Of a DNA stretch of 64,000 nucleotides, positions 41,958 to 49,863 are shown piece by piece. A program made the position numbers and the translations under genes. The notes under the pieces are model-generated. The model was not told the origin of the DNA and made no database searches. It saw only the letters and a list, made by a program, of their open reading frames with translations. Source of the stretch: Flavobacterium sangjuense (GTDB lineage Bacteria > Bacteroidota > Bacteroidia > Flavobacteriales > Flavobacteriaceae). Each line of letters begins with the position of its first letter. Position 1 is the stretch's first letter. The stretch is taken from contig NZ_CP038810.1 of NCBI RefSeq assembly GCF_004797125.1, positions 1,116,001 through 1,180,000 on the forward strand. Direction: 5' to 3'.

Positions 41958-44711
41958 ATGAAAAAACTATACGCATTACTTATTCTTTTTATATCAGCCG
42001 TTTCTTTTTCTCAAAACATCCGTTTTGAAGGAATAATTCAGGATACTAATAAAGCGCCACTCGAAATGGCAAATATCATGGCGATGAATCAGGCAACCAA
42101 AACCATGGATGCTTACGCGATTACAAACGACAAAGGGAAGTTTGTGCTGAACCTAAAACCAAATTCATCCTACACTATTAAAATGAGTTACCTTGGAATG
42201 CAAAACAAGGAAATTACGATTACGACTCAAACTCAAAACATCAGCCAAAACATTACGATGGAAAGCGGCGGAATTGAACTCGAAGGAGTTGAAATTGTCC
42301 GCGAAATGCCGGTTTCTATAAAAGGTGATACGATAGTTTATAACGCCGATTCTTTTAAAACCGGAACCGAAAGAAAACTGGAAGATGTCTTAAAAAAATT
42401 GCCCGGAGTTGAAGTCAATGCCGATGGAGAAGTAGAAGTTGAGGGCAAAAAAGTTTCTAAATTAATGGTAGAAGGCAAAGATTTTTTCGATGGCGATACG
42501 AAACTTGGTGTAAAAAATATTCCGGCAGATGCTATTGATAAAGTACAGGTGTTACGGAACTACAACGAAAATTCGATACTAAAAGGTGTTGAAAATAATC
42601 AGGACAATGTTGCGATGAATATCAAACTGAAATCAGGGAAGAAAAATTTCTGGTTTGGTGATATTACGGCAGCGGGCGGTTTTCGTCCCGAAGATAAATT
42701 CGACCGCTATAATGTAAACCCAAAACTGTTTTATTACAGCCCGAAATACAGTGTCAATATCATTACAAATTTTAATAATATAGGCGAATTACCGCTGACG
42801 ATTCAGGATTATTTCAAATTTACCGGCGGTTTCAGAAGCATGATGGCCAAAGGAGGTTCGAGTTTTAATGTATCCTCAAATGACCTTGGAATTTCATTGT
42901 TGCGAAACAACCGCGCCAAAGAAATTGAAACCGATTTCGGAGCAACTAATTTTTCTTATAATCCAACCAAATCATGGTCATTGAGTGGCTTTGGCATTTT
43001 GTCTTCATCGATTACGGATTTAGAAACTGTGTCAACGACAAACTTTTTAGATCCAACATCAACCGAAGTTGCATCAACCGAAAATCGTGAAGAAATTGCG
43101 CATCAGAAAAGTAATTTAGGTTTGTTTAAATTAAGTTCAAGCTATAAACCGAATGTCAATTTCCAGTTTGATTATGATATTTTGACTAAGTTTTCTAAAC
43201 AGGACGAAAACAATTCGCTTTTGAGAGAAACTATCGATGAGAGCAGTAACTCAACAACAGAAAATATTTTTACGGCCAAAAAACAAGATCCAGTTACCGT
43301 AAATCAGAACCTGAGTTTCTATTATACGGCTGCCGAAAAGCACGTTTTTGCATTTGAAAGCCAACATTTATACCAAGACGAAAATCCGTTTTATAATGCC
43401 GATTTGGCTTCCGATCCTTTTACATCAACGTCACCGGCGATTAATATTTTAGGTTATGACACCTCGCAAAACAGAACCAATCTGAACCAAAATCGTTTTG
43501 TTAAAACAAATAAATTGGATGCGAAGTTGGATTATTACTATATGGTTACGCCAAAAAGCAACATCAACATTACCTTAGGGAATACAAATTCAAATCAGAG
43601 TTTCAACTCATCGATGTATCAAATTTTGGATAATGGAAATGTCAATCAATTGGATAATACAACCAATACCAACGATGTGAATTATCGTTTTAATGATGCC
43701 TTTTTAGGATTGCATTACAAAGTGTTGACCGGCAAATTTACCTTTACACCTGGAGTTAGTCTTCATACTTACTCCTTGAACAATGAACAATTGGGAACGA
43801 GCTACAAGCAGAATTTCACCAGAATATTACCCGATTTCTTAGCATTGTACCAAATCAAAAAAGCAGAAACGCTGACGTATAATTTTTCGTTTACCAATAA
43901 TTTCACAGATATTAACCGTCAGGCGGAAGGTTTTGTCTTAAATAGTTACAGTAGTTTGTCAACCGGAAACAGAACGTTGGAGAATTCCATTCAGCAGTCA
44001 CATACATTGCGTTATTTCAAATACAATATGTTCAATTTTGAAAACATAGCCGGAGCAATTAGTTATAACCGAACCGTTGATGCAGTTAAAACAAGAGCTT
44101 TTTTTAATAATGTAAACCAAGTTTCATCACCTTATAACTCTGAATTTGCTGATGAAACCCTGACATTTTTTGGAAATTATGGCCGTTCTTTTCTCAAATA
44201 TTATAAAGCTTCTTTGAACGCTACTTTGAATTGGTCTAAGTACAATAACATTCAGATTGATAGAAATACACTGCTGGATGTGCCGGTAACGAATGAAAGT
44301 TTCATGCAGACTTATACAATTAAAGCTTCGACTAATTTCAAAGATTTGCCAAATATAGAATTGGGGTACAGTTATACAATTAATGACTATCCGACCGATA
44401 CCTTTTTTACAGATAAACCAACGGTTAGACTGGATTATTTCTTCCTGAAAAGTTTCTCATTTGTTAGTGAATATGAGTTTTATCACTATTACAACAGTGA
44501 TAAATCGGTTGAAAACGAGTATGATTTTCTTTCGGCTAGTTTGATTTACCAAAAAACTAAAGACAGCAAATGGGAATACAAAATCTCGGCTACCAATTTG
44601 CTAAACACAACTTCGCTCAACGATGATAATTTTTCGCAATTCTCTACACGAACTTCACAATACAGAGTGCAGCCGCGTTATGTAATGTTGAGTTTGAAGT
44701 ATAATTTGTAG
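41958..44711 (+). CDS. Outer-membrane beta-barrel protein with carboxypeptidase-regulatory-like domain (TonB-receptor-like)
   Basis: 917 residues. Signal peptide to about 19, CarboxypepD_reg-like domain (about 22-105), plug-like region (about 115-225: LEDVLKKLPGVEVNADGEVEVEGKKVSKLMVEGKDFFDGD) and a large barrel (about 230-917) ending in YVMLSLKYNL. Lacks a recognisable TonB box, so TonB dependence is not shown. The preceding GLPGLI gene is a frequent partner; the pair may form an import or sensing unit. Followed by a repeat element and a terminator. Confidence 0.87.
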   Translation: MKKLYALLILFISAVSFSQNIRFEGIIQDTNKAPLEMANIMAMNQATKTMDAYAITNDKGKFVLNLKPNSSYTIKMSYLGMQNKEITITTQTQNISQNITMESGGIELEGVEIVREMPVSIKGDTIVYNADSFKTGTERKLEDVLKKLPGVEVNADGEVEVEGKKVSKLMVEGKDFFDGDTKLGVKNIPADAIDKVQVLRNYNENSILKGVENNQDNVAMNIKLKSGKKNFWFGDITAAGGFRPEDKFDRYNVNPKLFYYSPKYSVNIITNFNNIGELPLTIQDYFKFTGGFRSMMAKGGSSFNVSSNDLGISLLRNNRAKEIETDFGATNFSYNPTKSWSLSGFGILSSSITDLETVSTTNFLDPTSTEVASTENREEIAHQKSNLGLFKLSSSYKPNVNFQFDYDILTKFSKQDENNSLLRETIDESSNSTTENIFTAKKQDPVTVNQNLSFYYTAAEKHVFAFESQHLYQDENPFYNADLASDPFTSTSPAINILGYDTSQNRTNLNQNRFVKTNKLDAKLDYYYMVTPKSNINITLGNTNSNQSFNSSMYQILDNGNVNQLDNTTNTNDVNYRFNDAFLGLHYKVLTGKFTFTPGVSLHTYSLNNEQLGTSYKQNFTRILPDFLALYQIKKAETLTYNFSFTNNFTDINRQAEGFVLNSYSSLSTGNRTLENSIQQSHTLRYFKYNMFNFENIAGAISYNRTVDAVKTRAFFNNVNQVSSPYNSEFADETLTFFGNYGRSFLKYYKASLNATLNWSKYNNIQIDRNTLLDVPVTNESFMQTYTIKASTNFKDLPNIELGYSYTINDYPTDTFFTDKPTVRLDYFFLKSFSFVSEYEFYHYYNSDKSVENEYDFLSASLIYQKTKDSKWEYKISATNLLNTTSLNDDNFSQFSTRTSQYRVQPRYVMLSLKYNL

Positions 44712-44714
44712 CTG

Positions 44715-44800
44715 TTCCTGCTATCCGCTATATCTTTTTATAAATTGCAAAGGGTTTAAACCCTTGGCAATTTATAAAAAGGATGCCGCTCCTATCAGGG
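44715..44800. repeat. 86-bp flavobacterial intergenic repeat, copy A
   Basis: Near-palindromic element with outer ends CCTGCT (44717-44722) and ATCAGGG (44794-44800), a 14-bp perfect inner stem (44735-44748 / 44767-44780) and a 16-bp perfect palindrome AAGGGTTTAAACCCTT at its centre (44750-44765). A second copy with the same ends and the same length lies at 55235-55320. Confidence 0.8.
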
Positions 44801-44803
44801 GTA

Positions 44804-44839
44804 AAAAACCCTGACTTTCATTAGAGAGTCAGGGTTTTT
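44804..44839. terminator. Bidirectional terminator between barrel gene and DUF4153 gene
   Basis: Perfect 13-bp stem AAAAACCCTGACT (44804-44816) / AGTCAGGGTTTTT (44827-44839), 10-nt loop, T-run at the right and A-run at the left. Confidence 0.88.
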
Positions 44840-44864
44840 AGTTGTTACTAGTATCAAACTTATA

Positions 44865-46622
44865 TCATGGCTTTATTTTTAATAATACATCAACTGTATA
44901 ATTGTTAATTTTCTTTTGGTTATCTACTTTTTCGCCAGAAGCAGAACGATAGGTAAGTAAAACAGAGTATTTAGGAAATTCAATTTTTTGAATAATTTTT
45001 TCATTTCTATCTTTGTCAAAAGCTTTGTTTTTATTGATGAAATCAATTATTTTTAACGGTAACACCTCTTGATTTATTTTTAAATCTGTGCCATAATCTT
45101 TTTCAATTGATTGTATTGAATAGGAAACACCGTTAATTTTTATGCAATCTTCACAATTTAGTTCAATGTTTTTTGATAAAGAAAAAGACATATCATAGCC
45201 ATGAATGTTCTCGATGTTTTGAGATTCATTTTTGTAATACTCATAGTAAAAATTACCATCATTTGTTATAGAAAGGTCATATTGTGAGCGATACTCAAAT
45301 CCTAATGCTTCCATGATTTCACTAGATTTAGCAGATTTTTCACTTTTTAAAAGAGTGTCAAGTTTGTTATTAGCATAGGGTTTCATCACTGCAGCGCCAT
45401 AGTTTTCTTCTAAAAAATCAACAATACTGCTTAAATCTTGTTCTTGTTTAGGTGTTAGTTTTTCTTTTATTTTCATATAATTTTCAAAACGGGAAAGCTG
45501 ACTGTACTTAGAAACTGAATCTGCACTTTGTGGGCCAATAATCGTCAATAACCCTATGATACACATACTTATCGGTATAAATTTTATTTTTGGTTCTTTT
45601 TTAACCAAAAAATAAAACACTACAATCGTTAGCCAAATCGATAACAATAACACATAGTATCTATCATAAGTGAATCCGTAAAGAGAAATTCTTTGTAAAA
45701 TAGCCCAAAACAATAAACCCAGCAGCGGAATTAAAAGATAATAAAACCAACGATTAAACGTTTTCATCCAAAGATTCCCATCGTCTTTTGCAATTGGATA
45801 AATCAATAAAAAAGATAAAATTCCAAAAATAGAAAACACCAAAACTAAATAGGAAACCCATCCGATAGGTAAGGTAAAAGTTGCTAAAATTTTGGCTTCA
45901 TAACTAATTAAAATCACCAAATAAATGCTGATTAATGGCATTAAAACAAACTGTGTAAAATTTTTGAGCCCTTTTGGATAATTAAGTTCTAATGATTTTG
46001 GAGTATTCAAATCCGGAATTCCTGTTAAAAAGAAGAGCGTATTAAATATTCCGGCGATTATACAAAATAAATAACCAAAAACATGATCGTTAATCTCAAT
46101 ATCAAATAAATTTTTAACCGCTGTAATTGCCAAAGCCAAACCACCATATAAAAAGCCACTATATAAACCCGAAGTTAAAATCCGAAGAAAAAGTTGCTTG
46201 TTAAATTCCCAAAATTCATTTTGATTATACGATTTGGGAATAAATCCACTAAAAGAAACTAATAGGTGTAAGGCTAAATTAAGAACAAAATATTGCAGTG
46301 CTTCAACTTCCGTGATTTTGTCACCAAAACTAAAAACCAATGCAATTCCGATACTTCCTAAAACTAAACTGGATGCATATCGCACCCACGCTTTTTTTTG
46401 AGTTACTGAAAAATACAAACTCACCGAAAGGAATAGAACCAAGCATAGTGAACAACACATGATTATTTTTACATACAACTCTTCAGTAGAATCTGTTTTT
46501 TCATCAATAAGTAAAATAGCAATGATTGTTCCTAAAAAGGCAGTAATTGTTTCTAATGGAAATCTCAAACTAGTTTTTTGGGTTGCCGTAATAATACTTT
46601 GAATAGAAGGAAATTTGGCCAT
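44865..46622 (-). CDS. DUF4153 membrane protein
   Basis: 585 residues. The N-terminal two-thirds (about 20-385) contain about ten hydrophobic segments, the C-terminal third (about 390-585) is a soluble domain with a Cys pair LNCEDCIKI. The FPLETITAFLGTIIAILL start and the YPKGLKNFTQFVLMPLISIYLVIL stretch (about 220-243) match the DUF4153 family. Function unknown. Monocistronic, flanked by terminators on both sides. Confidence 0.83.
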   Translation of the reverse strand: MAKFPSIQSIITATQKTSLRFPLETITAFLGTIIAILLIDEKTDSTEELYVKIIMCCSLCLVLFLSVSLYFSVTQKKAWVRYASSLVLGSIGIALVFSFGDKITEVEALQYFVLNLALHLLVSFSGFIPKSYNQNEFWEFNKQLFLRILTSGLYSGFLYGGLALAITAVKNLFDIEINDHVFGYLFCIIAGIFNTLFFLTGIPDLNTPKSLELNYPKGLKNFTQFVLMPLISIYLVILISYEAKILATFTLPIGWVSYLVLVFSIFGILSFLLIYPIAKDDGNLWMKTFNRWFYYLLIPLLGLLFWAILQRISLYGFTYDRYYVLLLSIWLTIVVFYFLVKKEPKIKFIPISMCIIGLLTIIGPQSADSVSKYSQLSRFENYMKIKEKLTPKQEQDLSSIVDFLEENYGAAVMKPYANNKLDTLLKSEKSAKSSEIMEALGFEYRSQYDLSITNDGNFYYEYYKNESQNIENIHGYDMSFSLSKNIELNCEDCIKINGVSYSIQSIEKDYGTDLKINQEVLPLKIIDFINKNKAFDKDRNEKIIQKIEFPKYSVLLTYRSASGEKVDNQKKINNYTVDVLLKIKP

Positions 46623-46688
46623 AAATTAAAGGTTAATGGATTTTTATGTTACTAAGGAATGAAAATTACGAAAGATATCCTAATAAAA

Positions 46689-46716
46689 AAACCCTGACAA
46701 ATTAATGTCAGGGTTT
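46689..46716 (-). terminator. Terminator of metK
   Basis: Perfect 11-bp stem (46689-46699 / 46706-46716, AAACCCTGACA with its complement), 6-nt loop; the T-run on the - strand follows the left arm. It lies 24 bp after the metK stop. Confidence 0.85.
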
Positions 46717-46740
46717 ATTTAAATTCTTTATGAGATAAAA

Positions 46741-47991
46741 TTAAATCCCAAAAGCCGTTTTTACTTTATCTACGAAGTCTAACTTCTCCCAGGTAAATAA
46801 CTCTACAGTTACCGTTTTTGGCGAACCATTTGGCAATTGGAAAGTTTTAGTTACCGTTTCAGGTTTTCTTCCCATGTGTCCATAAGCAGCCGTTTCACTA
46901 TAAATAGGATTTCTCAATTTCAAACGTTGCTCAATAAAGTACGGACGCATATCAAAAACGTTCTCCACCACTTTACTGATTTCTCCATCAGTCAAATTAA
47001 CTTTTGACGTTCCATAAGTTACTACGTTAATAGAAGTTGGTTTTGCCACTCCAATCGCATACGAAACCTGAACTAAAACTTCGTCACATAATCCTGCCGC
47101 AACTAAGTTTTTAGCAATATGTCTTGTAGCATAAGCTGCTGAACGGTCTACTTTACTTGGGTCTTTTCCAGAGAAAGCACCACCACCGTGAGCTCCTTTT
47201 CCACCGTATGTATCAACGATGATTTTTCTTCCTGTCAAACCTGTATCTCCATGTGGTCCACCGATTACAAATTTACCGGTTGGGTTAATGTGATAGGTGA
47301 TTTGGTCATTGAATAAATGAGCATATTGAGGATATTTTGCCTTAATTCTCGGAATCAAAATCGAAATCAAATCGCTTTTGATTTTAGCCAACATTTCAGC
47401 TTCAGGAGCAAAATCATCATGTTGAGTAGAAATAACGATAGCGTCAATTCTTTGTGGTTTGTTGTCATCAGAATACTCTAAAGTTACCTGAGATTTCGCA
47501 TCCGGACGAAGGTATTTAATTTCGTTATTTTCTCTTCTTAGATTAGCTAATTCAATTAACAAAGCATGAGATAAATCTAAAGCCAATGGCATATAATTTT
47601 CAGTCTCATTAGTAGCATAACCAAACATCATTCCCTGATCACCTGCACCTTGCTCTTCTTTGCTTGCTCTGTCTACACCTTGATTAATATCGGCAGATTG
47701 CTCGTGAATGGCTGATAAGATTCCACATGAATCCGCATCAAACATATATTCACTTTTAGTATATCCAATTTTTTTGATTACTTCTCTTGCAATTTGTTGA
47801 ACATCAAGATAAGTGCTTGATTTTACTTCTCCGGCAAGAATCACCTGACCAGTAGTAACCAATGTTTCGCAAGCCACTTTTGATTCAGCATCAAATGCCA
47901 AAAAGTTGTCAATTAACGCATCAGAAATTTGGTCTGCAACTTTGTCTGGATGTCCTTCACTCACTGACTCCGATGTAAATAAATAAGCCAT
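46741..47991 (-). CDS. metK: S-adenosylmethionine synthetase
   Basis: Makes SAM from methionine and ATP. 416 residues with [18 protein letters not shown] (about 9-26), [12 protein letters not shown] (about 114-125), [20 protein letters not shown] (about 243-262) and the phosphate-binding [19 protein letters not shown] (about 266-284). About 30 residues longer than E. coli MetK, as usual for Bacteroidota. A roughly 130-nt leader contains a SAM-II-like RNA element, so it may be repressed by its own product. Divergent from the methionine biosynthesis gene pair. Confidence 0.97.
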   Translation of the reverse strand: MAYLFTSESVSEGHPDKVADQISDALIDNFLAFDAESKVACETLVTTGQVILAGEVKSSTYLDVQQIAREVIKKIGYTKSEYMFDADSCGILSAIHEQSADINQGVDRASKEEQGAGDQGMMFGYATNETENYMPLALDLSHALLIELANLRRENNEIKYLRPDAKSQVTLEYSDDNKPQRIDAIVISTQHDDFAPEAEMLAKIKSDLISILIPRIKAKYPQYAHLFNDQITYHINPTGKFVIGGPHGDTGLTGRKIIVDTYGGKGAHGGGAFSGKDPSKVDRSAAYATRHIAKNLVAAGLCDEVLVQVSYAIGVAKPTSINVVTYGTSKVNLTDGEISKVVENVFDMRPYFIEQRLKLRNPIYSETAAYGHMGRKPETVTKTFQLPNGSPKTVTVELFTWEKLDFVDKVKTAFGI

Positions 47992-48061
47992 AACTATATT
48001 TTAGTTTAATATTATTTGTAATGAAGAAAAAAGTGGACTGCTGTGAACGCTAAAGAAGAGT

Positions 48062-48113
48062 TTCTGCTTTAGCATTTTTTAACGAGGTTGCAATCAGTTC
48101 AAATTTTTCCTCT
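48062..48113 (-). promoter_or_regulatory. SAM-II-like riboswitch candidate upstream of metK
   Basis: In the metK leader RNA (- strand), a GAGG (48112-48109) / CCUC (48087-48084) stem encloses a loop with AUUUG and UUGCAA; the 3' side continues GUUAAAAAAUGCUAAAGCAG. The order [P1]-AUUUG-UUGCAA-[P1']-GUUAAA-GCUAAAG is what I know of the SAM-II pseudoknot class. The GCUAAAG (48073-48067) can instead pair perfectly with CUUUAGC (48055-48049) just downstream, an alternative hairpin that could act as the switch. P1 is only 4 bp and the distance to the start codon is long, so this is a candidate. Confidence 0.5.
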
Positions 48114-48127
48114 TATTTTTTCGAGTG

Positions 48128-48135
48128 CAAATGTA
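48128..48135 (-). promoter_or_regulatory. Putative -7 element of metK
   Basis: Coding-strand TACATTTG fits TAnnTTTG exactly and would start transcription a few bases before the SAM-II-like element, giving a leader of about 130 nt. No clear -33 TTG. Confidence 0.45.
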
Positions 48136-48300
48136 TAAAGACTATTTAGAATACGAAAAACTATTTTTGCTTTTTTTATTTTTTTATGATTTTGAGAAAT
48201 TCTAAACACGTAGTATTTAAATATATAATAAGTTACTTTCGGAAAGATTGCACCAAGTAAAGAAGCTAGATTTGATGCGTGCATGAATTTTCAAAAAGCT

Positions 48301-48356
48301 TTGCGTCTTGGTGACTTTGCGAGATTTAATTTGCTCGCAAAGTCACTAAGACGCAA
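48301..48356. repeat. Inverted repeat of the GCGAGA family, metK-metB gap
   Basis: Arms of 22 bp (48301-48322 and 48335-48356) with one G/A difference and a 12-nt loop. The unit CTTTGCGTCTTGGTGACTTTGCGAGA recurs in degenerate form at 55351-55376 and 56415-56440. The 518-bp gap between metK and the Met leader ORF otherwise holds the metK leader and promoter, AT-rich sequence, and at its right end a T-rich tract. Confidence 0.75.
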
Positions 48357-48509
48357 TAAAAATTTACTAACCTCTCAGAAAGAAACTTTGATATAAATTT
48401 CTCGATAGTCATTGTATGATAACTAAAGACTACTAATTTTTTTTGGATTTTATTTTTTTTTCTCAATTTTTGTTTTCACATTTGTCAAATCAAAATACAA
48501 CAAAAAGAA

Positions 48510-48578
48510 ATGAATTTTACAATGTACAATATGTCAATGATGATGTGGAAATTTTCCGCAGGGGACACTATTGTATAA
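48510..48578 (+). CDS. Methionine-rich leader peptide 1 (22 codons)
   Basis: Short ORF starting ATG at 48510 and ending TAA at 48576-48578. Six of 22 codons are ATG (positions 1, 5, 8, 10, 11, 12); the middle reads N-M-S-M-M-M-W-K-F. Methionine density far above chance, position 89 bp before an operon of methionine biosynthesis, and a following terminator all indicate a regulatory leader whose translation senses charged Met-tRNA. The last third of the ORF contains GCAGGGG, a copy of the terminator 3' arm (see next entry). Closely related in sequence to leader 2 at 52489. It was too short for routine ORF calling. Confidence 0.8.
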   Translation: MNFTMYNMSMMMWKFSAGDTIV

Positions 48579-48631
48579 TTTTAAATCTTAAAATATACCA
48601 ATTGAACCTCTGCAATCGCAGGGGTTTTTTT
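48556..48631 (+). promoter_or_regulatory. Attenuator 1: competing antiterminator and terminator
   Basis: Segment 1 GCAGGGG (48558-48564) lies inside the leader ORF. Segment 2 CCTCTGC (48607-48613) can pair with it, or with segment 3 GCAGGGG (48618-48624), which is followed by T7 and forms the terminator (AA/TT pairs extend it). Between segments 1 and 2 an AU hairpin (TTTTAA/TTAAAA) brings them together. A ribosome stalled on any of the Met codons leaves segment 1 free (antitermination); one at the stop codon covers it (termination). The logic is inferred from pairing. Confidence 0.75.
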
Positions 48632-48666
48632 ATATCCATAACACAACACACTAAAATTTAAATCAC

Positions 48667-49863
48667 ATGCAACTAGAAACTTTATTAGCCAACATCACAC
48701 AACATTCTCAAATCAAGGATGCTTATGGAGCAACTCACTTGCCAATTTACAATACGGCAACATTTGATTTAAAAAGACAATCACCAGACGAACAGGTTTA
48801 TGATTATTCCCGTTCGGATAATCCAACGCGAAATGCTTTAGAAACTATTTTTGCCAAAGCAGAAAACGGTTTTGGTTGTGTTTGTACCAATACAGGAATT
48901 TCGGCCATTGCACTACTTTTTGAAACAGTTTTGAAAACCAACGACCATGTTTTAATCGAAAAGGATTGTTATGGCGGAACGTATCGATTATTAAATATTT
49001 TGTTTGAAAAGAACAACATTACGGCACACTACGCCGATTTCACGGACTTAGCAGAAGTCGAAAAAATAGTAGAATCCAATACAATCAAATTGGTAGTCTG
49101 TGAATCACCAACCAATCCAAGTTTAAAAATTGTCGATATCCAAGAACTTGCCATTGTAGCAAAAAAGCACAATGCATTATTCGCCGTTGACAACAGCATG
49201 GCAACGTTTGCGTCACAAAAACCATTGGAATTAGGAGCTGATTTTTCTGTTTTTTCGAGCACCAAATTCATTTCAGGACACGGTAGCGTTACTGCCGGAG
49301 CGATAGTTTCCAAAGATGCCTTTTGGGACGAAAAATTCAAATACATTGCCAATGCACAAGGCAGAGCACAAAGTCCGTTTGATGTTTTTTTAGTTTCACT
49401 GGGATTGCCAACTTTGACATACCGAATGAAAGCACAAGAAGCCAGTGCTTTAAAATTAGCTGAATTCCTCGAAACACATCCGGAAGTTTTAGACGTGAAA
49501 TATCCGGGTTTGCTATCGCATCCGCAGTATGAATTGGCCAAAAGACAATTAAAAATCATTCCGGCGGTTTTAACCATCGAATTAAAATCAGCTGAAAAAG
49601 CAGAAGAGTTTATCAAAAAATGCCAACTCTTTGGCGAAAAAGTATCTTTTGGTTGTGCCGATTCACGCTTGGAAATTCCATCCAGAATGAGTCACGCAAC
49701 CAACACTGAAGAAGATTTAGCCGCAAAAGGATTAAGCCACGCAACAGTCAGAATATCGATTGGTTTGGAAGACACAGCTGATTTGATTCAGGATATTGCA
49801 CAGGCATTAGATTACACTGAAAATTTTACCGAACAGCTTGTCGATGTTTTAAATGCGAAATGA
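48667..49863 (+). CDS. Trans-sulfuration PLP enzyme (cystathionine gamma-synthase / beta-lyase / sulfhydrylase family)
   Basis: 398 residues of the Cys/Met metabolism PLP-dependent family. YDYSRSDNPTRNALE (about 45-59), the cofactor ring-stacking region KDCYGGTYRLLN (about 99), the Asp in FAVDNSMATF (about 172) and the Schiff-base Lys in FSSTKFISGHG (about 196) are visible. Could be O-acetylhomoserine sulfhydrylase, cystathionine gamma-synthase or beta-lyase; sequence alone does not decide. It overlaps the next PLP gene by 4 bp, is governed by Met leader 1, and would use the O-acetylhomoserine made by MetX. Confidence 0.88.
   Translation: MQLETLLANITQHSQIKDAYGATHLPIYNTATFDLKRQSPDEQVYDYSRSDNPTRNALETIFAKAENGFGCVCTNTGISAIALLFETVLKTNDHVLIEKDCYGGTYRLLNILFEKNNITAHYADFTDLAEVEKIVESNTIKLVVCESPTNPSLKIVDIQELAIVAKKHNALFAVDNSMATFASQKPLELGADFSVFSSTKFISGHGSVTAGAIVSKDAFWDEKFKYIANAQGRAQSPFDVFLVSLGLPTLTYRMKAQEASALKLAEFLETHPEVLDVKYPGLLSHPQYELAKRQLKIIPAVLTIELKSAEKAEEFIKKCQLFGEKVSFGCADSRLEIPSRMSHATNTEEDLAAKGLSHATVRISIGLEDTADLIQDIAQALDYTENFTEQLVDVLNAK

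Noticed and set aside
41958..44711. SusC/SusD-type glycan import locus
   Set aside because: The barrel protein has no SusD partner and is paired with a GLPGLI protein, so a polysaccharide utilisation locus is not supported.
44750..44765. 16-bp palindrome as an operator
   Set aside because: It is the centre of the 86-bp repeat element and lies downstream of both flanking genes, not in a promoter.
48099..48284. 61-codon - strand frame upstream of metK
   Set aside because: Overlaps the metK promoter and the SAM-II-like leader, has biased composition and no family features.
48301..48356. Possible CRISPR-like or tRNA structure
   Set aside because: It is a single inverted repeat without repeat-spacer periodicity and without cloverleaf arms; a repeat element explains it.
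48443..48661. 72-codon + strand frame overlapping the Met leader region
   Set aside because: It is out of frame with the Met-rich leader ORF, runs through the T-rich tract and through the terminator, and has no recognisable domain.
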